Shown piece by piece: positions 1 to 10,575 of a DNA stretch of 64,000 nt. Position numbers and translations under genes: made by a program. The stretch spans positions 20,093,375-20,157,374 of the forward strand of contig CAIIXF020000005.1 of the NCBI GenBank assembly GCA_903813345.2, read 5' to 3'. Below the pieces are notes generated by a model. It was not told the DNA's origin and made no database searches. It saw nothing but the letters and a program-made list of their open reading frames with translations. The number at the start of each line of letters is the position of its first letter. Within the stretch, counting starts at the first letter, position 1. This DNA is from Owenia fusiformis. Taxonomy: Eukaryota; Annelida; Polychaeta; Sabellida; Oweniidae.

Positions 1-304
1 ACTAAAATGGCCGCCATTTTTAAATGAGCGGCCATTTTGAAAATTGGCTTTCGAGCAGAATTTCTATCCCCATAGGGTATATGTGTACAAAATATGAATA
101 AAATCGGGCCAATGGTATTTGAGTTATTGCCCGGACGGACAGACGGATGTACGTACGGACGGACGGAGGCGTTCCCTATATCCCTCCGAACTTCGTTCGA
201 TGGGATAATTATGAACTAAACATAATATTTTAAGGTTGTTTATAATGATAATCACAGCTATTGGCTCTTTAAATGTAAAACACACATAGTTTTCAAAAAC
301 TGAC
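1..304. repeat. Dispersed repeat with GGACGGACAGACGG tail at left edge
   Basis: The first ~120 bases carry the GGCCGCCATTTT motif and the phrase GTATTTGAGTTATTGCC. A GGACGGACAGACGGA-type run and an AACTTCGTTCGATGGGATAA end follow. The same order recurs in weaker form near 23240-23340, 26965-27050 and 27720-27785, and a related tail is at 43150-43195. This marks a dispersed nonautonomous repeat family. Bases 230-304 are intron sequence of DOHH next to its exon-2 donor. No exon is seen here. Confidence 0.6.
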
Positions 305-458
305 CTCAACATGTTCACTCTTCAAGTGTTCAGTCAGAGCTGCTATCACCTCAGGGGTCTGTTCACCAATTGCTCCAATGGCTTCACCAGCCTCATGACG
401 TACAATCACATCCTGATTTGGATCAGATAATGTCTTTATCAGGGCAGGTAGTGCATAA
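305..458 (-). CDS. DOHH: DOHH coding exon 2
   Basis: Acceptor AG at 460-459 follows TTTCC; donor GTCAGT begins at 304. The exon is 154 nt: one base completing a split serine plus 51 codons, ending in phase 0 after the EHVE codons. It encodes YALPALIKTLSD, then the di-iron ligand motif VRHEAGEAIGAIG. The next exon should resume with a residue like the VAETC of known DOHH, but it lies off the left edge. Confidence 0.93.
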
Positions 459-3400
459 CTGGAAATATCACAAGTACATCCATATAATGTCGAGGGGATT
501 ACCCAGTCATGTTGCCAAAGACAAATTTGGAAACAGAAAACAAAACATTTCCAAGTCCTTAAAGGGAGAATAAGATCCATAGGAAGTAAGAAAGTTGCAA
601 GCAACATGTATAGTTGACCTACCAATATATTCCTCACAATCTAAAATATAATATCTCCAAAAAGATCCAGGATATGTTATAGATTGGTGAAGTTATAAAG
701 GATTTAGAGTGCCAAAATGGCGAAAATTTGTTTAAATTCCCTCAAATAATAAGAATCGTAACCATAAAAATAGAAAAATAATACATTCTGAATGCATAAT
801 TGTAAAAATCTTTAGTTTTCCTCAAATACAGTATGTACAGTGTGGTCCAGAAAATGGGACACTCGTATTTCGAAAATAGATATTGATTTTCTTGATGAAA
901 ACATGTCATACTATATACCAGTGGATAGGGAATTAATTCATCTTTAATTTGGTATATCATAAGTTCAAATTTATTATAATGTCTGTTAACCAGCGTCCAT
1001 AATATAAAAAAATGACGTCATTTTCGTTTCAAAATGGGTTTTCCAAAACTAGCATAAACCAAGTTTTATTGTCAATTTTATTTACATAAACAGATGTTCA
1101 ACATGTCCACCATTTTGATCAATAACGCAGATGCGAGTAGGTAGTTACCAGTTTCACCACCAGGTGGCTCATTCTGGTCAGATAGCATGGCGGGTATAGT
1201 AGAAAGTTCGCTTTAACTGAAATTACATCTGTTTTAGTGGTTCAATTTTCATATAACCCTTATGTATCTGATAGTTATGCAAATTAAGATATGTCCAGCA
1301 AAGGAAAATGTTATCCGTCCAATATAAGAAAAGATATTTCACTTTTTATGATTTTGTAACATGGGGTCTATGGGGAATCAACCCGAGCTAGAAGTCATAT
1401 TTTCAACAAACAAAAAAATTTTCAAAGTTGATAAACAATTTTCGAAACCATATTTCTAGATGTACTTTTACATGTAGATTTCAAATATGTCATCACTTTG
1501 ACTGAATTTTGAATATTTAATGACGTAAATCATGATTTTTTCTACTCGCATCTAGTCTATTGTAGCCCTTAATTTTGGCCTAAATTGGTCAATAACATCA
1601 TTGATATGCTGTTGAGACAATGAATTTCACATCTCAATAATTCTGTCCTCGAGGGACTGAATAGATCTTAAAGATTTATCTGGTATATCAATTCTGTCAG
1701 TCCTCCCCATACGTTGATTACGTTGGGTAATCGGGTGATCTGGGCGAGGCAGTAATCTAGGCACATTTTCTTTTAAACATTTGACACTCTTGTGAGATCT
1801 ATTGATTGGAGCCCCATCTTGTTAGAAAATGTAATGATTAGAAAATGAGCTCATATCAGGATGGTTCAAAAACAACATAATTGGACCATCCGATTTCAAC
1901 ATCTGCGACTACTGCGTATTTGGAGAACTAACAGAATTGATTTATCATGAACCCCTTACATCTTCTCAGTCCGACAGTCCCTTAAAGCAGATATGAAATG
2001 GTATTTTTTACCTAAAGGAATCAATATAATTTTTTGATATATGTATTTGGACATGTTTTCTCATCAGTATTGTGAAAATTATTTCAGTCTAACTATCATT
2101 ATAGCTGCTTAATAAGCAATATTCGAATTGGTTGTGACGTTATTGGCCCCCACATGATCTCTCACTGGTCCCTACATGGCACGTTTTGGTCCATTAAATC
2201 ATGATGTCATAATGCCTAAATGTTTTGTTATTTGCTTACACAATAATCCTATGGTTGCCGTGACATTGTGATTACCAAGGAACCAATAAACCAAAACTGT
2301 ATATTGTGTATGACGTTACTAATCATGTGGGGGCCAATCTGATTGATCAGTTAATGTTATAACGTTATCTATGACCGTTAACAGTTATCTAACGTTTCAT
2401 TTATAATGGCCATTGCAAGAACTCTACATTGGGCTAACAATGAAGAAAACTGCATTTTTGTAGCTGCAAGTTGAGAAAACCTATTTCAGTTGTCCTTTAA
2501 GGACAGAATTATTGAGAAGTCGAATTCACTGTCTCAACATCATGTCAATGATGCATTTGACTAGTTTAGGCCAAAATTGAGGGCTATAATTGATCAAAAT
2601 GGTGGACATATTGAGAGTCTGTTTGTGTAAATCAAGTTGACAAAAAACTTGGTTTTTGCAAGTATCGGAAACCTGTTTTGAAACGAAAATGATGTCATCT
2701 ATATTATGGACGCTGGTTGACAGACATTATAATAACTTTGAACTCATGGTATACCAAATTAAAGATAAGTAAATTCCCTATCCACTGGTATATAGTATGA
2801 CATATTTTCCTCAAGAAAATCAATATTTATTTTTGAAATACGAGTGTCCCATTTTTTGGACCACCCTGTACTTTGGGTACTTTTAGAAAATAGACCTGAC
2901 AAGGAATGATAAAGAGTCCAAAATGTTCTAAAATTGAGACAATTTTTGTCGAGATCTGATTCTGCCTTTAGTCAATGTTTCCGAAAATGGCTGAAAAGTG
3001 CAGGGACATATATCTAAGATACTGACAAAGTTCATCTTTTCTAGTTTTATGAAAAATGATTAAGTACAGTATTGAGACTTTGGCTTAAAAACAGCTTTTC
3101 AAAAAATGGGAATTTCTGAAGAAAGAAAAAGATCCAGTGCTGAACTGCAGTGATTCCACATGACAAAAATTCCGACTCATATATTACATACCGTATTCTC
3201 TCTAATCAATGCACAGTGTGGCTCACAATGTGAATGTGTTTTTGTGTCTTAATCAATTATATTGATGAAAAAATTCACTCAAACCCTTCTGCCGAGGCTG
3301 CCATTTTAGAAATTGATGACGATACCTGAGTAAAAATCTAAAGGCTTCTGTTACAGACTGGTCTTCATAGTCAGAGAAAATACTTTTTATGTTCATAAAT

Positions 3401-5261
3401 TACAACTCACTGGTGGATCCAGAAGCTAGCAAGGGGGGGGGGGGGGGGGCAAATGTCCAAATTTTTAGGGCCCCTAAAACTCAAAATTGGTCCCAAATTT
3501 TGAAAAAAAGGTCCATGAGCAATATGGCAATTGATTTTGGACAGTCATATCTTCATACCATAAGTACTTTCTGGGTATGAATATGGTGGCTTTTATTAAA
3601 ACAATATGTTTGCTTTAAAGTGAAGTCCTCATGATAGTAAAATGTCAATCCAACTCTCTGAAAAATTATGGATTAGGACCCCACCTTGTCACTTTTTTTA
3701 AAAATGTAAGACTTATTTTCTAAAAAGAAGATCTTGTTTTTCTCAATTTAAATATATCAAAAGTTTCTTCTACACTATATTAATAACTTCTGAGAAGGGG
3801 ATGGGTATTGAAATGCGATAAAGTTAAAAACCACATTTCCCATGTGATTTTCTCATAGGAAAAACTCATGCTATCCATTGTTTTCAGCATGATTTTGGTC
3901 ATCCAAAATTGATATCTTCAAAACTAGACTTTCAATACCATGTTACTTTTGAAGATGTTTTCGACCCCATTAGACCCCAAATAATTTCAACATTCTGAAA
4001 AAATTGTTGACGTGGGGTCCCTATTTATAATTTTTCGAATTGTTCGATTGATATTTTTACCATCATCACTTCAATTGAAAGGAAACATATTGTTTCAATG
4101 AAAACCAATGTATTTATGCTCAGAAAGTACTCATGGTGAAAGATATGACCGTCTGAAATCACTTGCCATACTATGCATGCACCTTTGGCCTATTAAAGGC
4201 CCAAAAAGGCCAAGTTTAAAAAGGAAGGAATGTTTGTTTTTGTGGGAAAAGATAAAGAAAAATTTCTTTATCGGAAGCCCCCATGATGTTTATATTTTAA
4301 TCTTTTAATTTTTTCTTGATTTTTGTTACTCAAGTTGCCAGAGTCTTGCATGGAAAAGCTGGGTGTGTATTTATTGGAGTATATGTGCCTATTAAAGAGA
4401 ATATGGTAAGTCAATGATAGTTTTTATCGTATGATCTGTAAAATGAAGCCCTATGATTTGTCATTTCTTGTGCTGTACAAACCTGTATTGTTAATCTCAG
4501 ATTGTCCCCATTGAACATCTCCGTCGCAATACAGAAAATATTGGTACGGAGGGGACAATCTCAGTAGCAATACAGAGGATCACACGATAAAAGCGTTATT
4601 GAATGATTTGAAGTGCAATACAGGATATATTCTGTCTCCATATTCACTTCGTCTCGTGCCAATATGGAATTCTTGTCCTCGAGCAGAATATATCCTGTAT
4701 TGCACTTCAAATCATTCAATAACTTACTATAACTTATAGTACATTACTTTTTGAAGCAAATAGAAAGAAATATTGTCAAGTACATAATCATATTTTTTAT
4801 ATCCTTGCTAGAATCATTTACAAAAATGCAAGCCAATGTGTCCTTTAGTAGCCAGAATATAATATCCACAAAACCAAATGGTGAGAACTTTAGAACTTTC
4901 TGATAACAACTGAAAGGTAACTTTATTACAGGAGATCCATTCTCTAAATCAGTTTGACCAAATCCCATATATTAAAGGACTCCATGCTTACTTCTAGTAT
5001 TTAAGACTACTCTACCTGTTTTGCATTTGACCTAACACATAAGCACATTCATGTTTGAACAGTGCTGAGGGGTCAGTTGTGATACATGCCACAATGGAGT
5101 CAATGGCGATCTTTCCACCAATATTTTTCAGAGTGAACAGATCCCTGTAGCGTTGTTTCAGAGGTCGTGAAAGGTCTTGTATACCTTCTCCCAGAGACTC
5201 GATATTATTTTCATTTATTTCTACTGACATGGTTTATGATTGCTACAGCTGTGCATTCACC
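305..5261 (-). CDS. DOHH: Deoxyhypusine hydroxylase, 5' part (two coding exons, gene truncated at window edge)
   Basis: DOHH is a HEAT-repeat di-iron monooxygenase that hydroxylates deoxyhypusine on eIF5A, completing hypusine synthesis in the cytosol. Coding exon 1 runs 5230 down to 5016 and coding exon 2 runs 458 down to 305. Together they encode about 123 residues; the family is about 300 long, so the C-terminal half lies beyond base 1. Exon 1 ends in GQMQN-AG and exon 2 begins T-TAT, making a split AGT serine, so phases agree (donor GTAGAG, acceptor TTTCCAG). Exon 2 carries VRHEAGEAIGAIG, the HEAT-repeat His-Glu iron-ligand motif; exon 1 has the first His-Glu (FKHECAYVLGQ). The ~4.5-kb intron is filled with transposons (838-2868, 4592-4735). 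Identification is firm. Confidence 0.93.
1129..1553. mobile_element. Nested MITE inside left arm of the mariner compound
   Basis: AGATGCGAGTAG at 1129-1140 is matched by its inverse CTACTCGCATCT at 1542-1553. The left arm of the host element is interrupted exactly here (…TTTTGATCAAT | ATTGTAGCCC…), whereas the right arm reads through at 2580-2605. The insert has no coding sequence. Its exact target duplication is unclear. Confidence 0.6.
1975..2512. mobile_element. Second nested MITE inside the right arm
   Basis: Ends are imperfect inverted repeats of about 28 bp (AGTCCCTTAAAGCAGATATG on the left; ATTTCAGTTGTCCTTTAAGG on the right). A further internal inverted pair surrounds GGCCCCCACATGAT near 2140 and ATCATGTGGGGGCC near 2320. 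It interrupts the transposase-like reading between CTCAGTCC and GGACAGAATTATTGAG, which are adjacent in the other arm. Boundaries are accurate to a few bases. Confidence 0.55.
2876..4075. repeat. Patchwork of dispersed repeats with a poly-G tract (DOHH intron 1)
   Basis: 2880-2975 is also present inverted at about 55035-55140 (AGAAAATAGACCTGACAAGG versus its complement). A CTGGTGGATCCAGAAGCTAG end motif with an 18-G run sits at 3411-3449; a variant occurs at 13713. About 3825-3930 matches, inverted, the core of the element at 14091-14745. No exon or RNA gene is visible. Confidence 0.5.
4592..4735. mobile_element. Foldback MITE (~144 bp)
   Basis: GTTATTGAATGATTTGAAGT opens one arm (from 4598) and its complement closes the other by ~4727. 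Arms are about 45 bp, near perfect, and extend through a shared GGATATATTCTG. A diverged copy is at 15747-15890. Bases 4500-4590, with repeated CAATACAGA, also match the flank of the second copy in inverse orientation, so the family is larger than the hairpin. Confidence 0.65.
5016..5261 (-). CDS. DOHH: DOHH coding exon 1 with short 5' UTR
   Basis: The ATG at 5230 opens MSVEINENNIESLGEGIQ, followed by PLKQRYRDLFTLKNIGG and the ligand motif KHECAYVLGQMQ, as at the N-terminus of DOHH. Coding is 5230-5016 (215 nt), with donor GTAGAG at 5015. Upstream, a TTTCATTTCAG acceptor at 5263-5262 suggests that a 31-nt 5' UTR segment is spliced to a non-coding exon further upstream. The ATG choice agrees with family length. 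Confidence 0.9.
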
Positions 5262-5689
5262 CTGAAATGAAAGTGTAGATGATAACAAGCAAACATTCAC
5301 TAAAAGTATTTTAAAATGTATTTTAAAATGTATTAAATTTTAACATAAGAAAACGCGTATAACATTACTTTATGCTTAGTTTGAAAATATCAAAATATGC
5401 AATTAACATCCTGGGCTTAAATCTTTTTTAAGAATAATACGTAATGTTCAATTTCTGAGTTGTTTAACGTTAATCTGGTATACACTACATTCAATATGAC
5501 AAAAAATTGCTTTCCAATGGTTGATCATGGAGAGCACACGTAGCATTGCACCATGTCTCGTAATCAGTGTGAAGACTGAAAATGTCAGTCCTCTATCTTG
5601 CCCTACTAAGGAAACAATAGAGTGAAGACAATTGTCGGTACCCAAGCAAACTGGGCAGTCTCCAGTACCGACAATTCGGAAGCAAATAC

Positions 5690-5970
5690 CTGCCCTGTCA
5701 ACCCTCACGCATTAGGCGTGATTGTCACACATTTGCTGGAAAAATAGAAATCACGCATCAATTTAGCGTGTATGATCAAATATCACGCAAAGCACACATT
5801 TTGTTGAAATTTTTAAAAATCGTTTTTTGTGAAATGATGACACGGTAAAATACCGAATGGCGAAAAAAAGGGAATGCATTCCGTTCGGTCTTTTCACGCG
5901 ATTGCCGTTTATGTCACGCATTTGGTCAAAAATATGTGTATATATCACGCATTTGTTTCGAAAATATTCA
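5690..5970. repeat. Cluster of TCACGCA motifs
   Basis: At least six TCACGCA-type words occur within 270 bp (CTCACGCATTAGGCGTGA, ATCACGCATC, ATCACGCAAAG, GTCACGCATTTG, ATCACGCATTTG), some forming short inverted pairs with GCGTGA. The stretch ends in a C-rich segment at 5975-5993. It has no coding potential. It lies upstream of DOHH coding exon 1, so either a repeat or a regulatory cluster is possible. Confidence 0.35.
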
Positions 5971-6155
5971 CACCTACCCCCCTCCACCCCCCGTTGACGG
6001 ATTTGAACAGCGAGCTGGAAAAATTTTAGGTGTCCAAAATCTGCCAGTGTTCACTGAAGCTGTCCAAAATTTGAAGGAAGGTGTTCAACATTTGGAAGTC
6101 ACTCATGTTAGATGGTCCCAAGTTGACAGCCCTGAAATACTCACTTATCAGTCTC

Positions 6156-6181
6156 CCGTACCGACAATTGTCGGTACGGGC
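6156..6181. repeat. 26-bp perfect palindrome CCCGTACCGACAA/TTGTCGGTACGGG
   Basis: An uninterrupted 13+13 base palindrome. The half-site GTACCGACAAT recurs at 5665-5676 and, inverted, at 5632-5643, and GGTACGGGAGAC recurs at 7122-7133. The sharing suggests ends of related transposon copies rather than a single regulatory site. Confidence 0.6.
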
Positions 6182-6479
6182 ACGGACATCTAATACGTTC
6201 TTCCAATTGCCCTGGAACTATATTTATACCAGGACTGGCATCCAGATCCAAGTATTTTTTAAGACCGCCGACTCTCGTTGGGCTATTTATCCCTATTGAC
6301 TCAGTTGTTCATATAAATTTACGTACCTTAGATGCTTTGTAATCGACGTAGATAGAAAATATTGTTTCCTAAATTGTTCTGGAAAGCGATAATTATAACT
6401 AAATGTACTTTGAACAGGTCGACTGACAAAAAAGCCGGGCTTCTGGCACGTCTCGTTCTCGCTCTCAAACAAAACGTGA

Positions 6480-6500
6480 AGAACGTGACGTCACTTCCGA
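6480..6500 (-). promoter_or_regulatory. CRE-ETS composite site, possible DOHH promoter
   Basis: On the minus strand this reads CGGAAGTGACGTCACG: an ETS site (CGGAAGT) overlapping a palindromic CRE (TGACGTCA). That combination is frequent at TATA-less promoters of housekeeping genes. It lies 1.2 kb upstream of the DOHH coding exon, which has a splice acceptor before its ATG. A transcription start near here with a non-coding exon 1 is therefore plausible but not shown. Confidence 0.3.
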
Positions 6501-6547
6501 ATCATAGCATTCAAAATAAGTAGCGTTCAAATCCCAATACCATATGT

Positions 6548-6612
6548 AATATATCGGTGAGAATCCTCGCTTAACACGCTGGAGACCCGGGTTCGAATCC
6601 CGTACTCGCTCT
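6548..6612 (+). pseudogene. tRNA-Asp-like pseudogene / tRNA-derived head
   Basis: A-box-like TAATATATCGGTGAGAATCC, an anticodon-arm region ending GGAGACC, and a perfect B box GGGTTCGAATCCC are followed by a T-rich run with TTTTGTTTTTTTT, a Pol III stop. The spacing and the D-arm and variable-loop bases resemble animal tRNA-Asp, but the anticodon position reads AAC. The 5' acceptor strand does not pair with the 3' end. A tRNA pseudogene or SINE head is more likely than a working tRNA. Confidence 0.5.
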
Positions 6613-6829
6613 TTTGTTTTTTTTCGAGGTCGTTATCTTCATCGTCTAGTTTACGAATACCAAATGTCGATGTGATGTTTTAATTGATAAATACGAATTC
6701 CTTACACATTTCGTTATCTTATTGTGAAATAGCAAACTAAGAGATATCTTTACTCGCTAGGAATTAACATAATATTATTTGAAGCGATTTTAGAAAATTT
6801 TGAAACCGCCATCTTGTATTGATGACGTG

Positions 6830-7310
6830 ATCACCATCGGTCAAGGTCAGGTCAAAAGTCATCCATCTTGCCATTTGCCCGGCGTTTTCTTACCAGTCGA
6901 AAAAAAACGATGAAATCACGTTGAAAATAAAATATACACTTTAAAATTGAGGCTGATCGAATATGACAAGACTCCATTGAATACAGCTGTGCAATTTACA
7001 GTCACCAAGATGAGCTAATTCGGAGAGATTCGGGAATTAAAAAAGGTAAGCACTTCCGGTTTCCCAACTTAAAAGTATTTGAAGTCCCAGAATTTCGCCA
7101 GAAACATTCTCTCTGACTGTGGGTACGGGAGACAGTCCGTGTGCATTATGTGCAGTAAAGCTGACGCCTTTTTGTAATTTAGGGAGTTTCGGCCAAAGTC
7201 AGCACTATCAATGGTATACTCTACCTTTAGATATAACCCTCTATATACTATTCCCTATATTTTTAGAATATACCATTGATAGTGCTGACTGTGGTTTCGG
7301 CCACGTTAAT
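6830..7310. repeat. Dispersed repeat family C with a 28-bp inverted pair
   Basis: 6870-7050 (CATCCATCTTGCCATTTGCC … CACCAAGATGAGCTAATT) is repeated at 32115-32300 and in part, inverted, at 13285-13330. The next part (CGGTTTCCCAACTT … TTCGCCAGAAACATTCTCT) recurs at 34580-34632. At 7187-7308, GGCCAAAGTCAGCACTATCA is mirrored by TGATAGTGCTGACTGTGG, a hairpin like the one at 34638-34720. This is probably a nonautonomous DNA transposon. Between 7310 and 8411 no structure was recognised. Confidence 0.5.
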
Positions 7311-8411
7311 TTTTTCCGAAAATAAATGGCAAAGTTCATTTGCCATGATGCCCAGGACCAGTTATATCAAGATTCTCCTGTAGTATTAATGCATCTTGCT
7401 TGCTTTCAACTGTAACATATTGTACATATTTTCCATTTTTCATATACTGTTGCAATATGGTCACTTGATAGGCTTATTTTCGTTTTTTATATTACCTTTA
7501 TAAACTTTAACACCAGTTCACCGGAAGCACTAGAGGCAATCTGCGCGAGATTCCATTTTTTGGTTCGGTTTTTAGCGCATGCACATTAAATCCAGCAATT
7601 TAATTGGTTCAAATTATTATAACGCATGCGCAATTAATAACTTATAAGAACATTTAATTTAAGATAGATGTCACTTACATTCATTATTTCACAGCAGTCT
7701 CTACCCATGATGCACCATATAGTGCGGGAATATTTTTGTTTAGTGTCAAAACAAAAAGTTAGTATACACCCAAAACAAATGTAATGACATAATATCAACC
7801 TGCCCCGGATTGCTAGACGCATAGGCCCCGGGAACATGTATAAAATAGCGAGTCGACATCTGTATTACTTACTACTTCTTCTTTTAGGTGGTTATCCCCA
7901 ACCAGCAATTATGAATATGCCAACTTTCGATGGTTAATTCATTGTGCAAAGATTATCATCTTTTATCGATATCTTTTGTTTTTCATTTGAATAAAATTGA
8001 AATTATATGAAAATATTTATAGGCCTATTTTTAATGGACACGTAATTTGACCCTCCAATACAGTAGGTCAAAAATTAATGATAGGCTTAAACTTGATGAA
8101 TTTTGAAAATCGTCATTCCCATGTTAACCAATTGGAAATGGTGGGTTCGGGGCAAATGAGAAATCAGGATATCTATCCAGTTATTAAAAGATTCAGCAAA
8201 AATGATAGAAAATTGAATTGTCTAACCTTTTTTATACACTAGGTGTTAGTAATCTGAAAACGTTATTTCAATGGCAGAGGTTTTTTGAAAAATAACCTTG
8301 ACTATCTATAACTTTGCCTACATAATTTGTATTTTTTGTAAGGACTCGGATTTTGAAATTTTGTTTAAATATTTTTGAAAATAATTAAAAAACGTAAAAA
8401 GATTTTTTTTG

Positions 8412-9310
8412 TAGAGGTCGCAACGGTACTGAAAACCAGTACCGGTAACCGTCACGCTAATAACCGTACCGTTACCGAAATACCGGCAAAAATATGTAAG
8501 ATAAAATGCCAATGCGCTGCCACCCCAACTTTGTTCCTAATTCTCTCCGTAGCTTCGCAAGTCTATATACATACATGGTACAAGTCTGATTTGAACCCAT
8601 ACTGATGAACTTCACGAAATAGTATGTAACTATCTTACGAATCAAGATGTATTTTTAGTTTTAAATTAAATGTATTACACATTGCAAACCATTTCTCAAC
8701 TGTATCAATAGCAAGCGACGTGCAGTAAACATGGGGGTGGGTAGGTAAAATAGATTTTATTGACTGTCTTGAGTTCTGGAAAGTAAACGGAGGAAAATAT
8801 CCTGATGTGGCGAGTTTGGCTGAAACATATCATGCTATTCCTGCGTCATCCGTGTCAAGTGAACGCCATTTCAGTGCAGCTGGCAACACCATCACTTCCA
8901 AACAGGCACAACTTCAACCTGAGGTTGTCAATGCCTTGTTGTTCGTAAATGACTATTACAAACATGATTCAGTTTCTGGATCTGACTTTGACACTACAAC
9001 TACACCGGAACTGCCAAACATAACTACAACCAAATCTGAGCATAAAGCCACTACACCCGAGCTGCCAAACATGGACATCACACCTGAACTGCCAAACATG
9101 GAAATCACACCTGAACTGCCAAACATGGACATCTAAATGTCTATGTAAATGTACGCATCGTGAAATGGAAATTAAACGAAATAATTAAAAAAACGACGTG
9201 TCTTTTATTTCCCCGGGGATCATCGTCGGTTAACCGGTTAATAATTTCAATACCGGTAAATGCTCAATTCCGTACCGAAACCGTATAACCGGAATTACCG
9301 TCAGCCTCTA
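8412..9310 (+). mobile_element. Short hAT-superfamily element with perfect 8-bp target duplication
   Basis: The element begins TAGAGGTCGCAACGGTA and ends with the complement of TAGAGGCTGACGGTAA. It is flanked on both sides by the same 8 bases, TTTTTTTG (8404-8411 and 9311-9318); 8-bp duplications are the mark of hAT elements. Subterminal ACCGGTAA words occur near both ends. It retains only the transposase C-terminus and is therefore an internally deleted, nonautonomous copy. Confidence 0.88.
8745..9136 (+). pseudogene. hAT transposase C-terminal remnant with added minisatellite tail
   Basis: The reading frame runs from ~8745 through LEFWKVNGGKYPDVASLAE and IPASSVSSERHFSAAGNT to ALLFVNDYYK. 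This is the hAT C-terminal dimerisation region (IPASSVPSERxFSxAG). The catalytic and BED zinc-finger parts are missing. The frame then continues into about five copies of a TPELPNM[DE]I unit, a coding minisatellite, before a stop at 9136. It lies inside the element at 8412-9310. No function is expected. Confidence 0.85.
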
Positions 9311-9327
9311 TTTTTTTGAAAAACTTC

Positions 9328-9412
9328 GAAACCATCGAATATCACTTTTCAAACCATCGAATATCACTTTTTAAGACGTGATATTCGATAGTCTAAAAGT
9401 GATATTCGATGG
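9328..9412. repeat. ACCATCGAATATCAC direct and inverted repeat
   Basis: AAACCATCGAATATCACTTTT occurs twice in tandem and is followed by inverted copies (GTGATATTCGATAG, AAAAGTGATATTCGATGG). It forms a strong hairpin beside the hAT target site. Related GTGATATTCGA words occur at 9470 and 47095. Confidence 0.6.
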
Positions 9413-9806
9413 TTTGTGATTTTTTTGCTAAAATATGATATCTTGATCCACATATCAAGTATATCTTCATGTGATATTCGATCTATATCCTTGCAACCAT
9501 GGGATAATATGTCATATGACTTGCGGCAAACCTACAATTTCCCATGGGTTAAAAGAAAAAGCTTGTAGTCCAAAGCCATCTGCGATTTTAAAGGACAGTT
9601 AAGGTACCATTCGGAAACGTTCTTGATTTTTTGAACTGAAATGTTGCATTCTAAATTGAATAGCTTGACATATTAATCAGGGGGTCAAGATGTGAAAATC
9701 GACATGTTTGAGACGGACCCGAATTTCAATTTGAAAATTCGCCTATTTTTCCTTGGAGTTTAATGCCTTGGGTAACGAATGTACAAATGTATACAGATAT
9801 ACACTA

Positions 9807-10327
9807 CAGGGCATCAAATAAGTCTGTTCTCCCCCATTAACTTTTTAAATTTAGAAATATCATAGGGTTTTTATATATCATTTTAAAGGGAATTTAATTT
9901 TCTGATCACACACCAAATTTCAGAGAGATTGGTTAAATTTAGTGATTTCCATATTTCACATTTCGTTCGTATAATTTCCCAAAGCAGCTTGGACCGAAAA
10001 GCTTCTAAAAGCATTCTTGATACATTTGAGCAATGTTTCATGGCTATAAAGTTTCTCCTCTGGTTGATTTTCGATTAATTTTTCGACCCCGTCCTTAATG
10101 ATCGCCGTTTCAACTTTTCACTGTTCATTCATTATCCTGGTAATTTTACTCTTTTTGACGCAATCAATGGTCAAGAAACATTGTAGCAGTTTATTAGGAA
10201 GAGTTCGCTATTGATTTTCTAGGAGTGATCAGCATTGTCCATAAGCTTTAGAATGATATATGGGAAAGTATGATAACTTTAAAAATAAAAAAGTTAAGTG
10301 GGGAGAACAGACTTATTTGACGCCCTG
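9807..10327. mobile_element. Mariner-type MITE, family D copy 1
   Basis: Ends CAGGGCATCAAATAAGTC and GACTTATTTGACGCCCTG form inverted repeats of about 40 bp and are flanked by TA (9805-9806 and 10328-10329). A second copy is at 58262-58877. Internal sequence is non-coding. The TIR with CAGGG and TA duplication indicates Tc1/mariner. Confidence 0.8.
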
Positions 10328-10375
10328 TATACTGTATGTCTATTTAAAAAAACTTTTTCTTAACAAAATTAATTT

Positions 10376-10575
10376 CACACTCAAGCGGTTTTGAGTGAAT
10401 TGCATCGATTGAACGAACAAGTAAAATTTATAAATTAGTATTATGATTACTGAATCAACAGTACAGTTCATCGAATATATCAACGTATGCAGAAGTATCA
10501 CTCACCAATCTCACGTAATAAACTTACTCAATCCAGGATTCATATGTCAACCCATATGTCGTTCCTTAAATTTGT
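10376..10575. repeat. Dispersed repeat shared with 54030-54175 (inverted)
   Basis: GAATTGCATCGATTGAACGA, ATTACTGAATCAACAGTAC and CAATCTCACGTAATAAACTT each occur here and, as complements in reverse order, inside SLCO intron 2. This is one element family in two orientations. It has no open frame. Confidence 0.65.

Larger units (their letters stand above)
838..2868. mobile_element. Mariner-type inverted compound element with TA target duplication
   Basis: Both ends match as inverted repeats (CAGTGTGGTCC at 838; GGACCACCCTG ending 2868), flanked by TA, as in Tc1/mariner. The arms stay similar for ~280 bp. Inside the left arm, minus-strand translation gives a transposase-like QDGAPIN and later SLEDRIIEM. 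The right arm encodes on the plus strand SDFNICDYCVFGEL (like the SPDL..CDFFLWG segment of mariner-type transposases), then EDRIIEKSNSLSQ and IIDQNGGHIES. So two copies of the transposase 3' end face outward from an axis near 1840. Stops and nested insertions show it is dead. Confidence 0.75.

Noticed and set aside
3389-3580. Frame containing a poly-Gly run
   Set aside because: Produced by an 18-base G tract in a transposon end.
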